Shown: positions 32,601 through 42,293 of the stretch, piece after piece
Layout: each line of letters starts with the position of its first letter
How positions within the stretch are numbered: position 1 is the first letter of the stretch
Assembly: GCA_002245135.1 (NCBI GenBank)
Contig: NGBS01000056.1
Location: 1-43,054 of the forward strand
DNA length: 43,054 bases
Direction: 5' to 3'
Source: Proteromonas lacertae
Taxonomy: Eukaryota; Sar; Bigyra; Opalinata; Proteromonadidae
Made by a program: the position numbers and the translations under genes
The notes under the pieces: generated by a model
Told to the model about the DNA's origin: nothing
What the model saw: only the letters and a program-made list of their open reading frames with translations
The model's database searches: none

Positions 32601-35437
32601 AAGTATATGGAATGTATGGAGATAATTATATTGTTGTAAATATTACTATTAGTACAAGATATATTCAATGCAAAGATGAGAATGGTATTTATCCTAATAC
32701 TGATGGTGGTAAATATGCTGAAGCTGCTTGTGCTTATGGATATGAAGGATTGAGAACAATTTATTGTGATAATTCTGATCCATTAGCTCCAGAATTTAAA
32801 AATGAAAATACTTCCGATTGTGTAATGTTAAAACCAACAATCAAATACTCCTTGGACACTATGACTTTACATTATGATGATCCAGTTGAATTTGAACCAA
32901 CAATATTTGGAGTAGAATATGAAGTATCATGTGATTCCTTGCCTAGTGGTTTGACTATAGATCCTAAAACAGGTAAAATCACTGGAAATGTGAAAGAAGC
33001 CACAGATTCAAACGGTAAAGTAGTTAAAGTTACTATTACAAATGCTGCAGGATCAAATACTGCTGAATTTACATTAATTATTAAAGATTATGCAGCTGAA
33101 TTAACTTATAGTTTCTCAAAATGGACATTCTATGTTGGTTTTAAGAATGAAACAACAGGTGTTTCTATAAATGGTACAAATGTGAAATTATTAAGAATGA
33201 ATCCTGAATTACCAAAATCTCTAACTGTTAATTTAGAGAATGGTGTTATATCAGGTAAAGTAGATGAAGGAACAAAGGAAAGTAGCGATACATATCAATT
33301 AATAGGTAGTAATTCTGAAGGTGAAGTAGAAAGTAATCCAATAACATTACAAATAATTCAACCAAAATGCCCTCAAAATGGAAGTTGGCCAGAGACAAAT
33401 AGTGGAGGAATAGCTATTTTAAACTGTCCAATTCATTATTCAGGAATTATGACTAGATTTTGTTCTAGAGAAATAAATCCAGTATGGCAAGAACCTATGA
33501 ATATGTGTGTGAAAAAAGAGTTATATTGTGAAGATGAAAATCATGTTTGGCCTAAAACTGAGGGAGGATATAATGTAACAATAACTTGTGGAAAAGGTTT
33601 TGTAGGTAATAGAACAAGAGAATGTGTATTAACAGATAATGATGAAACATATTTTGGTAATGAAGATAGAACTGGTTGTACAGCTGTTGATCCATCTATT
33701 AAATATGTAAGTGAAGATATGGTATTTGCATTAGATGAAGAATGTCCAGAGAATATTCCAGTCTTGAGAGACTTAAAACCTGATTCATATTTATATATTG
33801 TCCCAGCAATCCCAGAAGGAATGAGTTTTGATAATAAAACAGGTAGAATATCAGGAACACCAAGGAGATCTCAAATTAGAACAGATTATACAGTAGCAGG
33901 ATATGGCTTAGATGATGCTATGTATTCCACAACAGTTTACATTCAAATTACATCCGATTACACTAAATATATATTATATACTCGTCCTGATATGACATTC
34001 TATATTGGATTAAATGATTTGTCTCAAGAAGTTCCAAGAAAAGATGGTATAGTAAAGAAATGGTATGTTTTACCAGCATTGCCTAAGAACTTAGAAATAG
34101 GTACAGATGGTAAGATTTATGGAACAGTTGAGACTGGAACTCCATTATTAACAACTAAACATACAGTTTATGCTGAAGTAGAATTGACTAATCTAACTGC
34201 TCAAATAACTATAACAGTTAAACAGTCAGTTTGTGAAGGTGAAGTGTATAATGGTATTACTTGGCCAACAACAAATGGAAATGAAACTGCAATCGGTGAA
34301 TGTCCACCTAACTATGAAGGTACTCCAACAAGATTCTGTCCAATATCATCAAATGGTGATTGGTCAAATGATATTGTTGGTGAATGTATATCAAAAGCTC
34401 CATCATTTGAATATCCATCAACAACTTACAATTTAATTGTAAATACAAATATGACAAATATTGAACCAATCAATGTAAAGAATTCACCAAAATCCTATAT
34501 ATTAAGTTGTGATAATAGTGTTTTATTATTTGGAATTCGTTTTGATGATACTACAGGTATTTTCTCTGGTAGTCCAACTGACATATTTACAGCAAAATGT
34601 ACTGTTTATGCTAGAAACGATTTTGGTAGTTCTGCTGATGTTTCAATAATAATGAAAGTAACAAAGCCTCAATGTAAATATGAAAATGGATGGAAAGCAA
34701 CTGATGTTAATAGTTTTGCTATTTTACCATGTGAAACAGATTATGGTGTTATGTATAGAAAATGTTTAGAATTCAATGCAACTGATGGAGTATGGTCCAA
34801 CGAAATTGACAAGAGTCAATGTGTTAATAAACCTGTTGATCCTGAAAATGACTTTGTTAAATATGTATCATTAACATTAGATATAAGTGGTGTATCAAAT
34901 TCAGTTGATGATAATGCAGAGTTAGAAATTAAAGAGGCTGTTAGCAAAATATTAGGTATTGATGTAAGTAACATTTATATAAAAATATTAAGTAGAAGAA
35001 TGAGAAGATTTATGAGAAATTTACAAACAACTACTGCATCTACAAAGATTCAAGTTTACATTAAGACTGATGAACCAGAGAAAGTATCATCTGTTTTAGA
35101 AAGTGAAATAATTCAAACAGAAATAACAAATACATTAAAACAAAGTACAAAGACAGATATATTTAGAAACAGTGAAATAAAGATGGAAGTTGAAGCTGTT
35201 AATAATTCAGATGATGATAGTAGCAACTCTAATACAGGTGCAATAGTTGGTGGAGTTATAGGTGGTTTGGTTCTTTTGCTTATCATTGTTTTGGCTGTGA
35301 TATACTTCATCAGAACAAGCAATGCTGGAAGATTACGAGTAAAATCAAGAGCAAGGTCATTAACTCAGCCAATGAATAAAAGAGGTTCAATTGCTAAGGA
35401 TGAAGATGGTAAACAAACAGGAGTTGTTAGAATGTGA
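23644..35437 (+). CDS. Giant secreted type-I membrane protein with PA14, Ig-like and Cys-rich modules
   Basis: About 3,920 residues. Exon 1 is only 22 nt; a 27-nt intron (23666-23692) splits the signal peptide MRLTSLLILLVTTVSA, and mature protein starts at LECSYG. Visible modules: about 18 Ig-like repeats of He_PIG type, each with a core like LPSGLTIDPKTGKITG; two PA14 domains (about residues 355-505 and 1914-2065); two jelly-roll pairs (near 26.6-27.5 and 31.3-32.2 kb); and eight Cys-rich hormone-receptor-like modules (pattern C...W...G...C...R.C...W...C), e.g. 27570-27720, 32668-32825 and 34230-34390. A stalk domain, one transmembrane helix (AIVGGVIGGLVLLLIIVLAV) and a basic cytoplasmic tail follow. 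PA14 and He_PIG modules typically bind glycans or cells, so an adhesin is likely. One frame slip occurs near 32350 inside a Cys-rich module (expected TGG-GAA reads TGA). Confidence 0.8.
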
Positions 35438-35648
35438 GTTTAAAAACTTATTATTATTATAACTATTATGAATATATATATATATATTTTCATATACTGT
35501 TTGCTGTTGGTTTAAAAAGGAAAAATAAAAAATGAACCGGATATATTTCCAAAATGAACTTGGCTTGAAAAAAGCTTGATTAACAATCTTTTCTAAAAAT
35601 GTCGAGAAGAACAATAGAAAATGAGTATAAAGTATGTCAAGCATATAT

Positions 35649-35765
35649 GTATAACCGTAAGAATATCACTGTATGTGGGTAAACCGTACCAGACTATTCT
35701 TAGGTGCCTTCTACAGGTAAGAATAAGCGATTTGAGTGTGAATTAGTTTTTGGTACGGGTTATAC
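35649..35765. other. Three nested inverted repeats (possible structured RNA or element end)
   Basis: Arms seen: GTATAACC (35649-35656) with GGTTATAC (35758-35765); CCGTACCA (35684-35691) with TGGTACGG (35751-35758); TATTCTTA (35695-35702) with TAAGAATA (35718-35725), plus CCT/AGG inside the last loop. GTAAGAATA also occurs at 35657-35665, so the central arm has two possible partners. All arms are exact. Confidence 0.7.
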
Positions 35766-35896
35766 TGGAGCAAGCGGTGAATTTAAAATTGTGTATATAT
35801 TTTAGTGTGTGAATAAATTTATGGGTTAAAATTTATTTTTATGTTTTTAATAGTTTGTAGTGTAGGATAGTAGAAATAAAGTGTATAAATAGAAAG

Positions 35897-35930
35897 GTAG
35901 CTACCTGTTCTACCCCGGCAGGGTAGCTAC
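35897..35930. other. Mutually exclusive stems sharing one arm
   Basis: GTAGCTACC (35897-35905) pairs exactly with GGTAGCTAC (35922-35930). The inner CTACCC (35910-35915) pairs exactly with GGGTAG (35921-35926), which overlaps the same 3' arm. The loop CGGCA is GC-rich. The layout resembles a two-state RNA switch or a terminator-like hairpin. Confidence 0.65.
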
Positions 35931-36282
35931 TTTATATAATAAGAAATGTATTTCTATGTAAGTAAGTAGCGTGTCCTGTGTAGCCTAGCTAGGACTTAGT
36001 GATTAAATAGTGTGGTGGCCAAGCTACAGAATACGTTCTTACTTTTTTTTAGTTATTTTTTCATTTATCAAATTAATAATGGATTTATATAGTGTAGTTA
36101 AAAACATTCAAAAGAATTTAAATAGTATCAAAAATATATATTTAAAGAATTATCTGCAGTATTCTATATTTTTTAATAAATCGAAATTCTGACGAGAAAC
36201 TGTTGTTATAAACAGAAAAAAGAAACAGTTTTGATTTTCCTGATATTTTAGAAAAACCGTTTTTATCAAAAAAATATAAAAT

Positions 36283-36762
36283 ATGTGTGCTTCAGTAAAC
36301 TTTGCTTTCTTTTGTTCATTTAGAAATAATGAAGATTATTTAGATAAGTGTATATGTGGAACATGTAAGTTTTACTTATATTTTAACCATAATATAAGTG
36401 CAGTTTTAGATAGTCCATTACCTAAGGAAGAGATAAAGTCTTATAATGAATTCTGTGCTATTTGTCATCAAAAGATGTGGACAAAGTACAGTGATAAGAG
36501 ATATTACATGATGCTTTTCGATATTAAACCATCAGTAAAACCAAGAGGATTAAATAGACATTATTTTGCAGTGTTTGATAAGTATATTGAATGGTTAACA
36601 CTACCTGAAGGAATGGGAAGTGTTCATTTGAAGAAGAATCCTATGCTGAAACATTATGTAAAGAAGAATTATATATTTGATGATAGTGATGATGATGAGG
36701 AAGAAGAAGCACAAGAAGAAGTTAAAGGAAACAATGATCAAACTACGATAAACATACTCTAA
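36283..36762 (+). CDS. Small Cys-rich protein of the virus-like element
   Basis: 159 residues starting MCASVNFAFFCSFRN. Two cysteine pairs, CICGTC near residue 24 and CAICHQK near residue 57, have the spacing of a zinc-binding fold. The tail is strongly acidic (DDSDDDEEEEAQEE). It is the first gene on the left of the element and is convergent with the minus-strand capsid cluster. No family recognised; a DNA-binding or regulatory role is a guess. Confidence 0.55.
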   Translation: MCASVNFAFFCSFRNNEDYLDKCICGTCKFYLYFNHNISAVLDSPLPKEEIKSYNEFCAICHQKMWTKYSDKRYYMMLFDIKPSVKPRGLNRHYFAVFDKYIEWLTLPEGMGSVHLKKNPMLKHYVKKNYIFDDSDDDEEEEAQEEVKGNNDQTTINIL

Positions 36763-36897
36763 ATTTTAAAACGAATCTTTATCTTAAAATGATTTGGGAC
36801 AGGGTTTAAAAATATGCGTAATTTAATAAAAATCATATAATATAATAAAAATATAATAAATTTTATAATAAACATAATAAAATAATCATAATAAAGA

Positions 36898-37728
36898 TTA
36901 AAATGGTTCTGTAACACCTGTATCCATCCACTCTGTTATAATAACTTGAGGTGGGAATGCTTGATATGAATATGCATCAAGACCTTTTCGTTCTATATAA
37001 AGATTACATTTATTATTATTATTTCTTAATATAGGCCAAAAACATCCATAATCATTAATTGCAGGTTGTGAAGTTTCATTTATTACACCTTGTATAGGGA
37101 AGTATATTCCATTACTACCATCTACAAAGTATGTTTCTAATAATTTGTTATAATATTGTTGCAATAAATCTTCTTTACCTGGTTCAGCTTTAATAACATG
37201 ATTGTCATCTAGATATAATATAAATCCATAACCATCATCATGATTTTTTAAAACAAGGCCATTGTATATCTTGATTCTCATAAAATGTTCAAACATTTGT
37301 ATTTTTATAGGTACTTTTACAGTAGATTCATATTGATTGATCGAACCATCTTGAAATATATAGAAATTAACTGACCAATATGTATATTCAGTATGCAATA
37401 ATTTAGGTGATACAGAATTATTAACTATTGTAGTACTACCTCCAGAGCTATTATTTACAACATTATATATTTCTTGACATTTACCATATATAGTATTTGT
37501 AGTAGTTTTGATATCATTAACAGGTGTAATAATATTATTTATTTGAGTATCAGTATGATTATTAATAGGTTTAACAATAGTATCAGGATCAGTAGGTTGT
37601 ATATTTATTTTGTCAGCTATATCTTTAGCAAGCTTATCTGTATCAATATTTATATCTGAAGTATTTCGTTCCCCAATAAACATTTTTTGAATTAATAAAC
37701 AATAAAATAACAAAATTAATAAAAACAT
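36898..37728 (-). CDS. Fibre-like or minor structural protein of the virus-like element
   Basis: About 276 residues from an ATG at 37728, which overlaps the stop of the ATPase gene; a later ATG at 37683 (MFIGERNTSDIN) would remove the hydrophobic first 15 residues and is a plausible alternative. The N-terminal third has heptad-like polar repeats (DIADKINIQPTDPD, NHTDTQINNIITPVND, IYNVVNN) typical of trimeric shafts, and the C-terminal 160 residues are beta-rich with many aromatics (YTYWSVNFYIFQDGS). This suggests a fibre with a head domain. It is last in the minus-strand capsid cluster. No close family recognised. Confidence 0.5.
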   Translation of the reverse strand: MFLLILLFYCLLIQKMFIGERNTSDINIDTDKLAKDIADKINIQPTDPDTIVKPINNHTDTQINNIITPVNDIKTTTNTIYGKCQEIYNVVNNSSGGSTTIVNNSVSPKLLHTEYTYWSVNFYIFQDGSINQYESTVKVPIKIQMFEHFMRIKIYNGLVLKNHDDGYGFILYLDDNHVIKAEPGKEDLLQQYYNKLLETYFVDGSNGIYFPIQGVINETSQPAINDYGCFWPILRNNNNKCNLYIERKGLDAYSYQAFPPQVIITEWMDTGVTEPF

Positions 37729-38489
37729 CAAGAAACTTCAGAATGATCTTCAATCAAAATATTAAAGTTAGCTCTAAACACTTTTTTAACATTATCAATA
37801 TATAAGAAGTTATATTGTGGCTTAGTAACAGCTAAATATAACTCTTTAAATGTTTCATATTCAGGTATCCATATATTCAATGAGTTGTATAAGTCAAACA
37901 AATTTCTATTACTCAATCCATAAAATGTTAAACAATAATCTACTTGTGATCTTGCTGAAGGTACTATATCAGTAATATATTGACTACTAATTATAATTTT
38001 TGATTTTAAATGTCTATTTTCTTTCATTAATACTGGTATGATATTAGCTGTTTTCAACTCTAAACTAAGATCATCAAATATTATAATATGTTCTGCATAC
38101 TCAAAATTATCTTTGTTTGTATCATCAATTGATTTCATTAACTTCTCTACTAAATTATCTCCTGAATAAGGTTCAAATAATGAATCGTTTTCATCATAAC
38201 TAATTTCATTATAATCTAATAACTCTTTAATTGAATCATATATCCTATCTTGTTTAATTGTACCTACGAAAAAATGTACATGTTGTTTTTTCTTATATTT
38301 TGGATCTATAATATGTCTTAATATATTGTATATCAAAGTAGTTTTCCCACTGTTCTTACGAGCTACAATAAATATATTGCAGAAAGGCTCATTAAAGTAA
38401 TCATATCCCAGAATTTTCTTAGGATCAAAAGACTCACCACCATCAACAGGTTCAATTTGTATATTATTTATTTTTTCAAATTTAAACAT
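37728..38489 (-). CDS. FtsK/HerA (A32)-type DNA-packaging ATPase
   Basis: 253 residues from the ATG at 38489 (MFKFEKINNIQIEPVDGGES). Walker A is ARKNSGKTT, Walker B is HIIIFDDLS, and a sensor-like IIISSQYITDIVPSAR follows, which is the order seen in the packaging ATPases of Polintons, virophages and large DNA viruses. These pump DNA into the procapsid through one vertex. It lies between the major capsid region and the fibre-like gene, the expected neighbourhood. The frame is whole. Confidence 0.85.
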   Translation of the reverse strand: MFKFEKINNIQIEPVDGGESFDPKKILGYDYFNEPFCNIFIVARKNSGKTTLIYNILRHIIDPKYKKKQHVHFFVGTIKQDRIYDSIKELLDYNEISYDENDSLFEPYSGDNLVEKLMKSIDDTNKDNFEYAEHIIIFDDLSLELKTANIIPVLMKENRHLKSKIIISSQYITDIVPSARSQVDYCLTFYGLSNRNLFDLYNSLNIWIPEYETFKELYLAVTKPQYNFLYIDNVKKVFRANFNILIEDHSEVS

Positions 38490-38559
38490 AGTGTGTGTAT
38501 ATATTATGTAGTGAGAAATCAAAAAATAAAAATAGAAGTCAATAATAAAGTATTATTAC

Positions 38560-39977
38560 TTATACTACCTTTTCAACACCTCTTGGTCCAATAATCAATT
38601 GTTTACCAGTAATTATGTAGAACTTATGATGAATTGTATATGGATTATGATTAGCATCAAATCGTTGATTTGAGCAATCCAAAGTAATTTTTAAATCACT
38701 TGCTAAGTCTTTACCAGCTCTTAATTTTAATTCAGTTAATCGATCAGTACTGAAATTTAGAACATCAAAAATGAATTGGGAAATGATAATGTATTACATT
38801 TATCAAATATTGTATTTTGAATAATATTTCTCATATATTCCCATGTCTGATATTTTGCAGGATATAAATAATCAGGTGTATAAACGAAATCATTAATTTG
38901 CCATCTTATTCTATCTTGATCTTGATCAAAAGGAATAGTATCTCTATTATATGCATCATTATAATATGCTCTGTATAATATATATTTAACATAACTTCCT
39001 ATGCTACTATTAATACTGAAGTTATAGTTAAAAGTATTACTACCTGGAATTGGATCTTTAGTGATTTGAACTATATTAAAGTCAGTAAAGTCAATAGGAT
39101 GATGAGTTGAATAATTAATGGTATTAGCATTACATGTTGGATCTTTATTGTAACAAATGTAAAGTCTAGGATTAATAATTTTCATTCCTACATGCTGTTG
39201 CCATGAATTAATCCAAACAGAACCATTGCTATGATGAATCCAATTCATTATAGGAGCAAATGTGAATTGAATATAAATGACTTCACCAAAATAAATATCA
39301 TTCTTCAAAGCTAATATGGTATTATAGAAATCTGCAAAATGAAATCTACAGTATAGTTTTCCATGTAATATATCTTCTGTTGTTCCCATTTCTTCCCAAT
39401 AATTCCAAACACCTCCATTTGCATTTAAAGTAGAATTAGAATTACATATAGTTGTTTCAGCTATTTTATTATTTCTAATGCGTAAGCCATCAAATAAATA
39501 TTCATAATAATGATAATCTTTTATATCATAAGGATACTGGTTAGCAATTTGATGAGCTAAATCTCGATATTCATTATAACTACTATCTAAATCACATAGA
39601 AGTGTTCCAGTTTTATTGTATACTTTGATAGTTCCAAAATTCATTGAATTCCTTAAATTTATATGATCTAACATTTTACCAGTAGTAGAATCAGTTACAG
39701 GTGTAATAGGTAATTTCCATTGTCCTTTACCTGCATCTGCATGATCTCTTTTTTGACCTGTAGTATAATCTAATTCAAATTCAAAGTAACTTTTAGATAG
39801 ATTAACACAATTATCACCAGATATTTCAAATGTAATAGCATCACTGTTTGAATTTAAAGATAAAACAGTCTCATTTCTGCTTTGGTTAGGTGTAACTAAA
39901 ATATGATTGTAGACAGGTATATAAGCTGGCACAATGCTTTCATGTTTTTGTGAATTAGGTACAGCAGTGATTGACAT
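38560..39977 (-). CDS. Major capsid protein candidate (double jelly-roll type)
   Basis: Starts at 39977 (MSITAVPNSQKHESIVPAYI). The length, about 470 residues, the strand-rich composition, an early block ITFEISGDNCVNLSKSYFEFEL and a late GPRG-containing tail fit the double jelly-roll capsid proteins of Polinton-like viruses. The N-terminal stretch with 'S.S.FEF.L' resembles the first jelly-roll strands in that group. The region shows about one break. It lies between the minor capsid candidate and the packaging ATPase. The fold assignment rests on context and pattern, not on a close match. Confidence 0.65.
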
Positions 39978-40030
39978 ATTTTATGTTATTTTTTAAAAAT
40001 CAAAAAATGCTTAAAATAGCAAGAAATTTA

Positions 40031-41002
40031 TTAATACAAAATAATCTCAAAATAAATAGGTAAGTTATTTAAATCAATTGCATAACCATCTTGTTGAGAG
40101 ACTGATATATTCATTCGTTGATATTCGTGATATTGCATCTTTTTAGTTGTCCATTCAATTTGTGGATTAGTGAATGTAGTATAATCTGCATTTATATCAG
40201 TTACAGGTATATTTGCTAAAACCATTGAATTCTCACCACTATTAACCCAGTCACATCTAATTTGTATGAATGACACCCATAGTAAAGAAGGCTGATTTGG
40301 TAACAAATTAGAATAATAATTAAAATCTTTACTGAAATATGCATCACTTAAATGATTTGCATGATAAATTGATATACTTTTATTTATTTCATCTAAACCA
40401 AATAACTTATATGCTAAGTTAGGGAATTCCATACTAAAATCTGTAAAGTAATATTTTCCGAAATGAGTAATATAATTAAATTGTAACTTTAATCTATTTT
40501 CTGAAGTTTTTTCAAATTGAAGTACATCTGTTTGATCATCTACTTTATGAAATGGAAATCTATTTGCAAAATCTTCATCAGGTAATGGTTCCACTCCATT
40601 ATCAAATGCATAAAAAGTAAAACTTAAGAGATTTCTAGCAAAATAATCTAATAATTCTTTTCCTGTATATTTTCTTTGAGGTATTTTAATATCAATAGTT
40701 TTATTATAAGGTCCATTTTGGTTTTCAGGGTATGCCCATTTTATTGGATTTGTTTCATCTGGATTAATGCAGCTATAATAAGTAAAATTAAAGAGTATAT
40801 GATCATTTACTTCATCTTGTACTGTATAGAAGTTATTTGGAATAACTGCAGTAATTAAACTCATATATTGATATTTTTCAGTTATAGTTGGAGTATTAAT
40901 ACATCTTGTCCATCTATTTGAAAATTTTGAATCATAGTCTGATGTAGTTAAGAACAATGATCTTCTATTATTTATAACATTATTACTATCTTTAGGTTGC
41001 AT
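40031..41002 (-). CDS. Minor capsid (penton-like) protein candidate
   Basis: 323 residues from 41002 (MQPKDSNNVINNRRSLFLTTSDYDSK). The opening RRSLFLTTSDYDSKFSNRWTR and the following strand YQYMSLITAVIPNNFYTV resemble the start of minor capsid or penton proteins of Polinton-like viruses, which often begin with a short S-D/S-R motif followed by a strand ending in IPN.FY. The rest is beta-rich (YYFTDFSMEFPNLAYKLFG). It is the first gene of the minus-strand cluster and looks whole. Confidence 0.6.
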   Translation of the reverse strand: MQPKDSNNVINNRRSLFLTTSDYDSKFSNRWTRCINTPTITEKYQYMSLITAVIPNNFYTVQDEVNDHILFNFTYYSCINPDETNPIKWAYPENQNGPYNKTIDIKIPQRKYTGKELLDYFARNLLSFTFYAFDNGVEPLPDEDFANRFPFHKVDDQTDVLQFEKTSENRLKLQFNYITHFGKYYFTDFSMEFPNLAYKLFGLDEINKSISIYHANHLSDAYFSKDFNYYSNLLPNQPSLLWVSFIQIRCDWVNSGENSMVLANIPVTDINADYTTFTNPQIEWTTKKMQYHEYQRMNISVSQQDGYAIDLNNLPIYFEIILY

Positions 41003-41085
41003 TATGATTTATAATTGTTGAGAAATATTAAAATATAATTTTATTTGAATTATTCTTTAATTTATATATCGTTATATATATATAT
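41003..41085. promoter_or_regulatory. Divergent promoter of the virus-like element
   Basis: Only 83 bp separate the start of the minus-strand capsid cluster from the start of the plus-strand arm. The gap ends in an AT-dinucleotide run next to the plus-strand ATG. A bidirectional promoter is the simplest reading. Confidence 0.45.
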
Positions 41086-42276
41086 ATGCAACCACAACCA
41101 CAAGTTAACAATTCAAATGATGAAGAAGATGAACCAACAGATGATGATTATGAATATGAAGAAGATGAAGATAATGTACCTATTGATATGAACAGAATAA
41201 GACATAGAAGAAGACATAGAAGGAATCAAGTCATACCATTTCAAGATATAAGCGAAGATGATTTGAATAACTATGTGAATCAAGAAGTGAAAAGATTTAA
41301 CAAAGCATTGATTATGCAATATAGACTAATTCCTATAGGATGGCCAAATCATGAATTTAATAGAATATATAATTTATATGATGAACATATGAAAATGTTT
41401 AATTGGTGTAAGAATTTATTTGTAACAGGTCCTTTTGCACATGGCAAACCATTAGAAGCTTATAATCCAAAATTAGCAGGAAATGAAAATTCTGCTAATG
41501 CAAGAGAATGTGGAATATTTAAAACTCGTATAGCAGATGGTATTGATAAATTGTGTATGGCATCTGATTTTATATTACAAAGAAATCCATTTGTTGTTTT
41601 ACATCCAAAAGAGAGAATAGGTGTTACACAACTAGAAAATAGAAGAATTAAAAAAACTCATTATGAAATTGATGAAAGACATCCAGAACCAGAAAATGAT
41701 TTTAACATAATGAATAATGAACATTATAATAGTGCAGCTGAAATAAGAGCGGAAAATGTTATGCAAAATAGACATGATAATATGGTAAGAGGAGTATTAG
41801 TAAATGCAGACAATGGAAGTAATGATAATAACAATAATAACAACAATGGAAATAATAACAATGATAATAATGAAAATAATAACAATGCAAATTATGATAT
41901 AATTAGCTTTTGCGATTCTCTGAAAGATAAGATAAAGTTCTACATAGGTCGTTTAATGAGAACTAAATTTTGGTATTTAACAAATCAAAAAGAAGAAACA
42001 GCTTATTCAATTGCATTAATCATATACAACTGTGTAACTGATTTGTATATATTAGCTTTATATTACATACCAATATTAAAAGATAAGTTAAGTGGTAATT
42101 ATCAAAATGATAATGAATATACTTTACCATATCATCCTGATAGAAGAAATTTTATGGGATTACCAGATGGTGATAATAGAACAGGATATAGATATAACTA
42201 TTTAGCAACTATACAAAAAATATTAACAGAAGCGCATGTACCACAAGGTCAAATCAATACAAATATATTTTGCTAA
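41086..42276 (+). CDS. Unknown protein of the virus-like element with acidic start and Asn-rich linker
   Basis: 396 residues starting MQPQPQVNNSNDEEDE. An acidic N-terminus runs into a basic patch (RIRHRRRHRRNQ), then a helical domain (DISEDDLNNYVNQEVKRFNKALI), an Asn/Asp low-complexity linker around residues 245-270, and a second helical domain (SFCDSLKDKIKFYIGRLMRTKFW ... IALIIYNCVTDLYILALYY). No enzyme motif is seen. It could be a scaffold or DNA-binding protein; it is specific to the element and not recognised. Confidence 0.6.
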   Translation: MQPQPQVNNSNDEEDEPTDDDYEYEEDEDNVPIDMNRIRHRRRHRRNQVIPFQDISEDDLNNYVNQEVKRFNKALIMQYRLIPIGWPNHEFNRIYNLYDEHMKMFNWCKNLFVTGPFAHGKPLEAYNPKLAGNENSANARECGIFKTRIADGIDKLCMASDFILQRNPFVVLHPKERIGVTQLENRRIKKTHYEIDERHPEPENDFNIMNNEHYNSAAEIRAENVMQNRHDNMVRGVLVNADNGSNDNNNNNNNGNNNNDNNENNNNANYDIISFCDSLKDKIKFYIGRLMRTKFWYLTNQKEETAYSIALIIYNCVTDLYILALYYIPILKDKLSGNYQNDNEYTLPYHPDRRNFMGLPDGDNRTGYRYNYLATIQKILTEAHVPQGQINTNIFC

Positions 42277-42293
42277 TCCTATAACTTTTTAGA

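Larger units (their letters stand above)
35438..36282. other. Structured non-coding region at the boundary of the virus-like element
   Basis: Between the surface-protein stop and the first element gene lie many inverted repeats: nested arms at 35649-35765, alternative stems at 35897-35930, the palindrome CCTAGCTAGG near 35982 and an AAAAGCTTG motif at 35570-35578. G+C is locally higher than in other spacers. It may include the terminal repeat of the element, one or more structured RNAs, or both. A 37-codon open frame at 36079-36192 (MDLYSVVKNIQKNLNSIK) is of doubtful reality. Confidence 0.5.
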
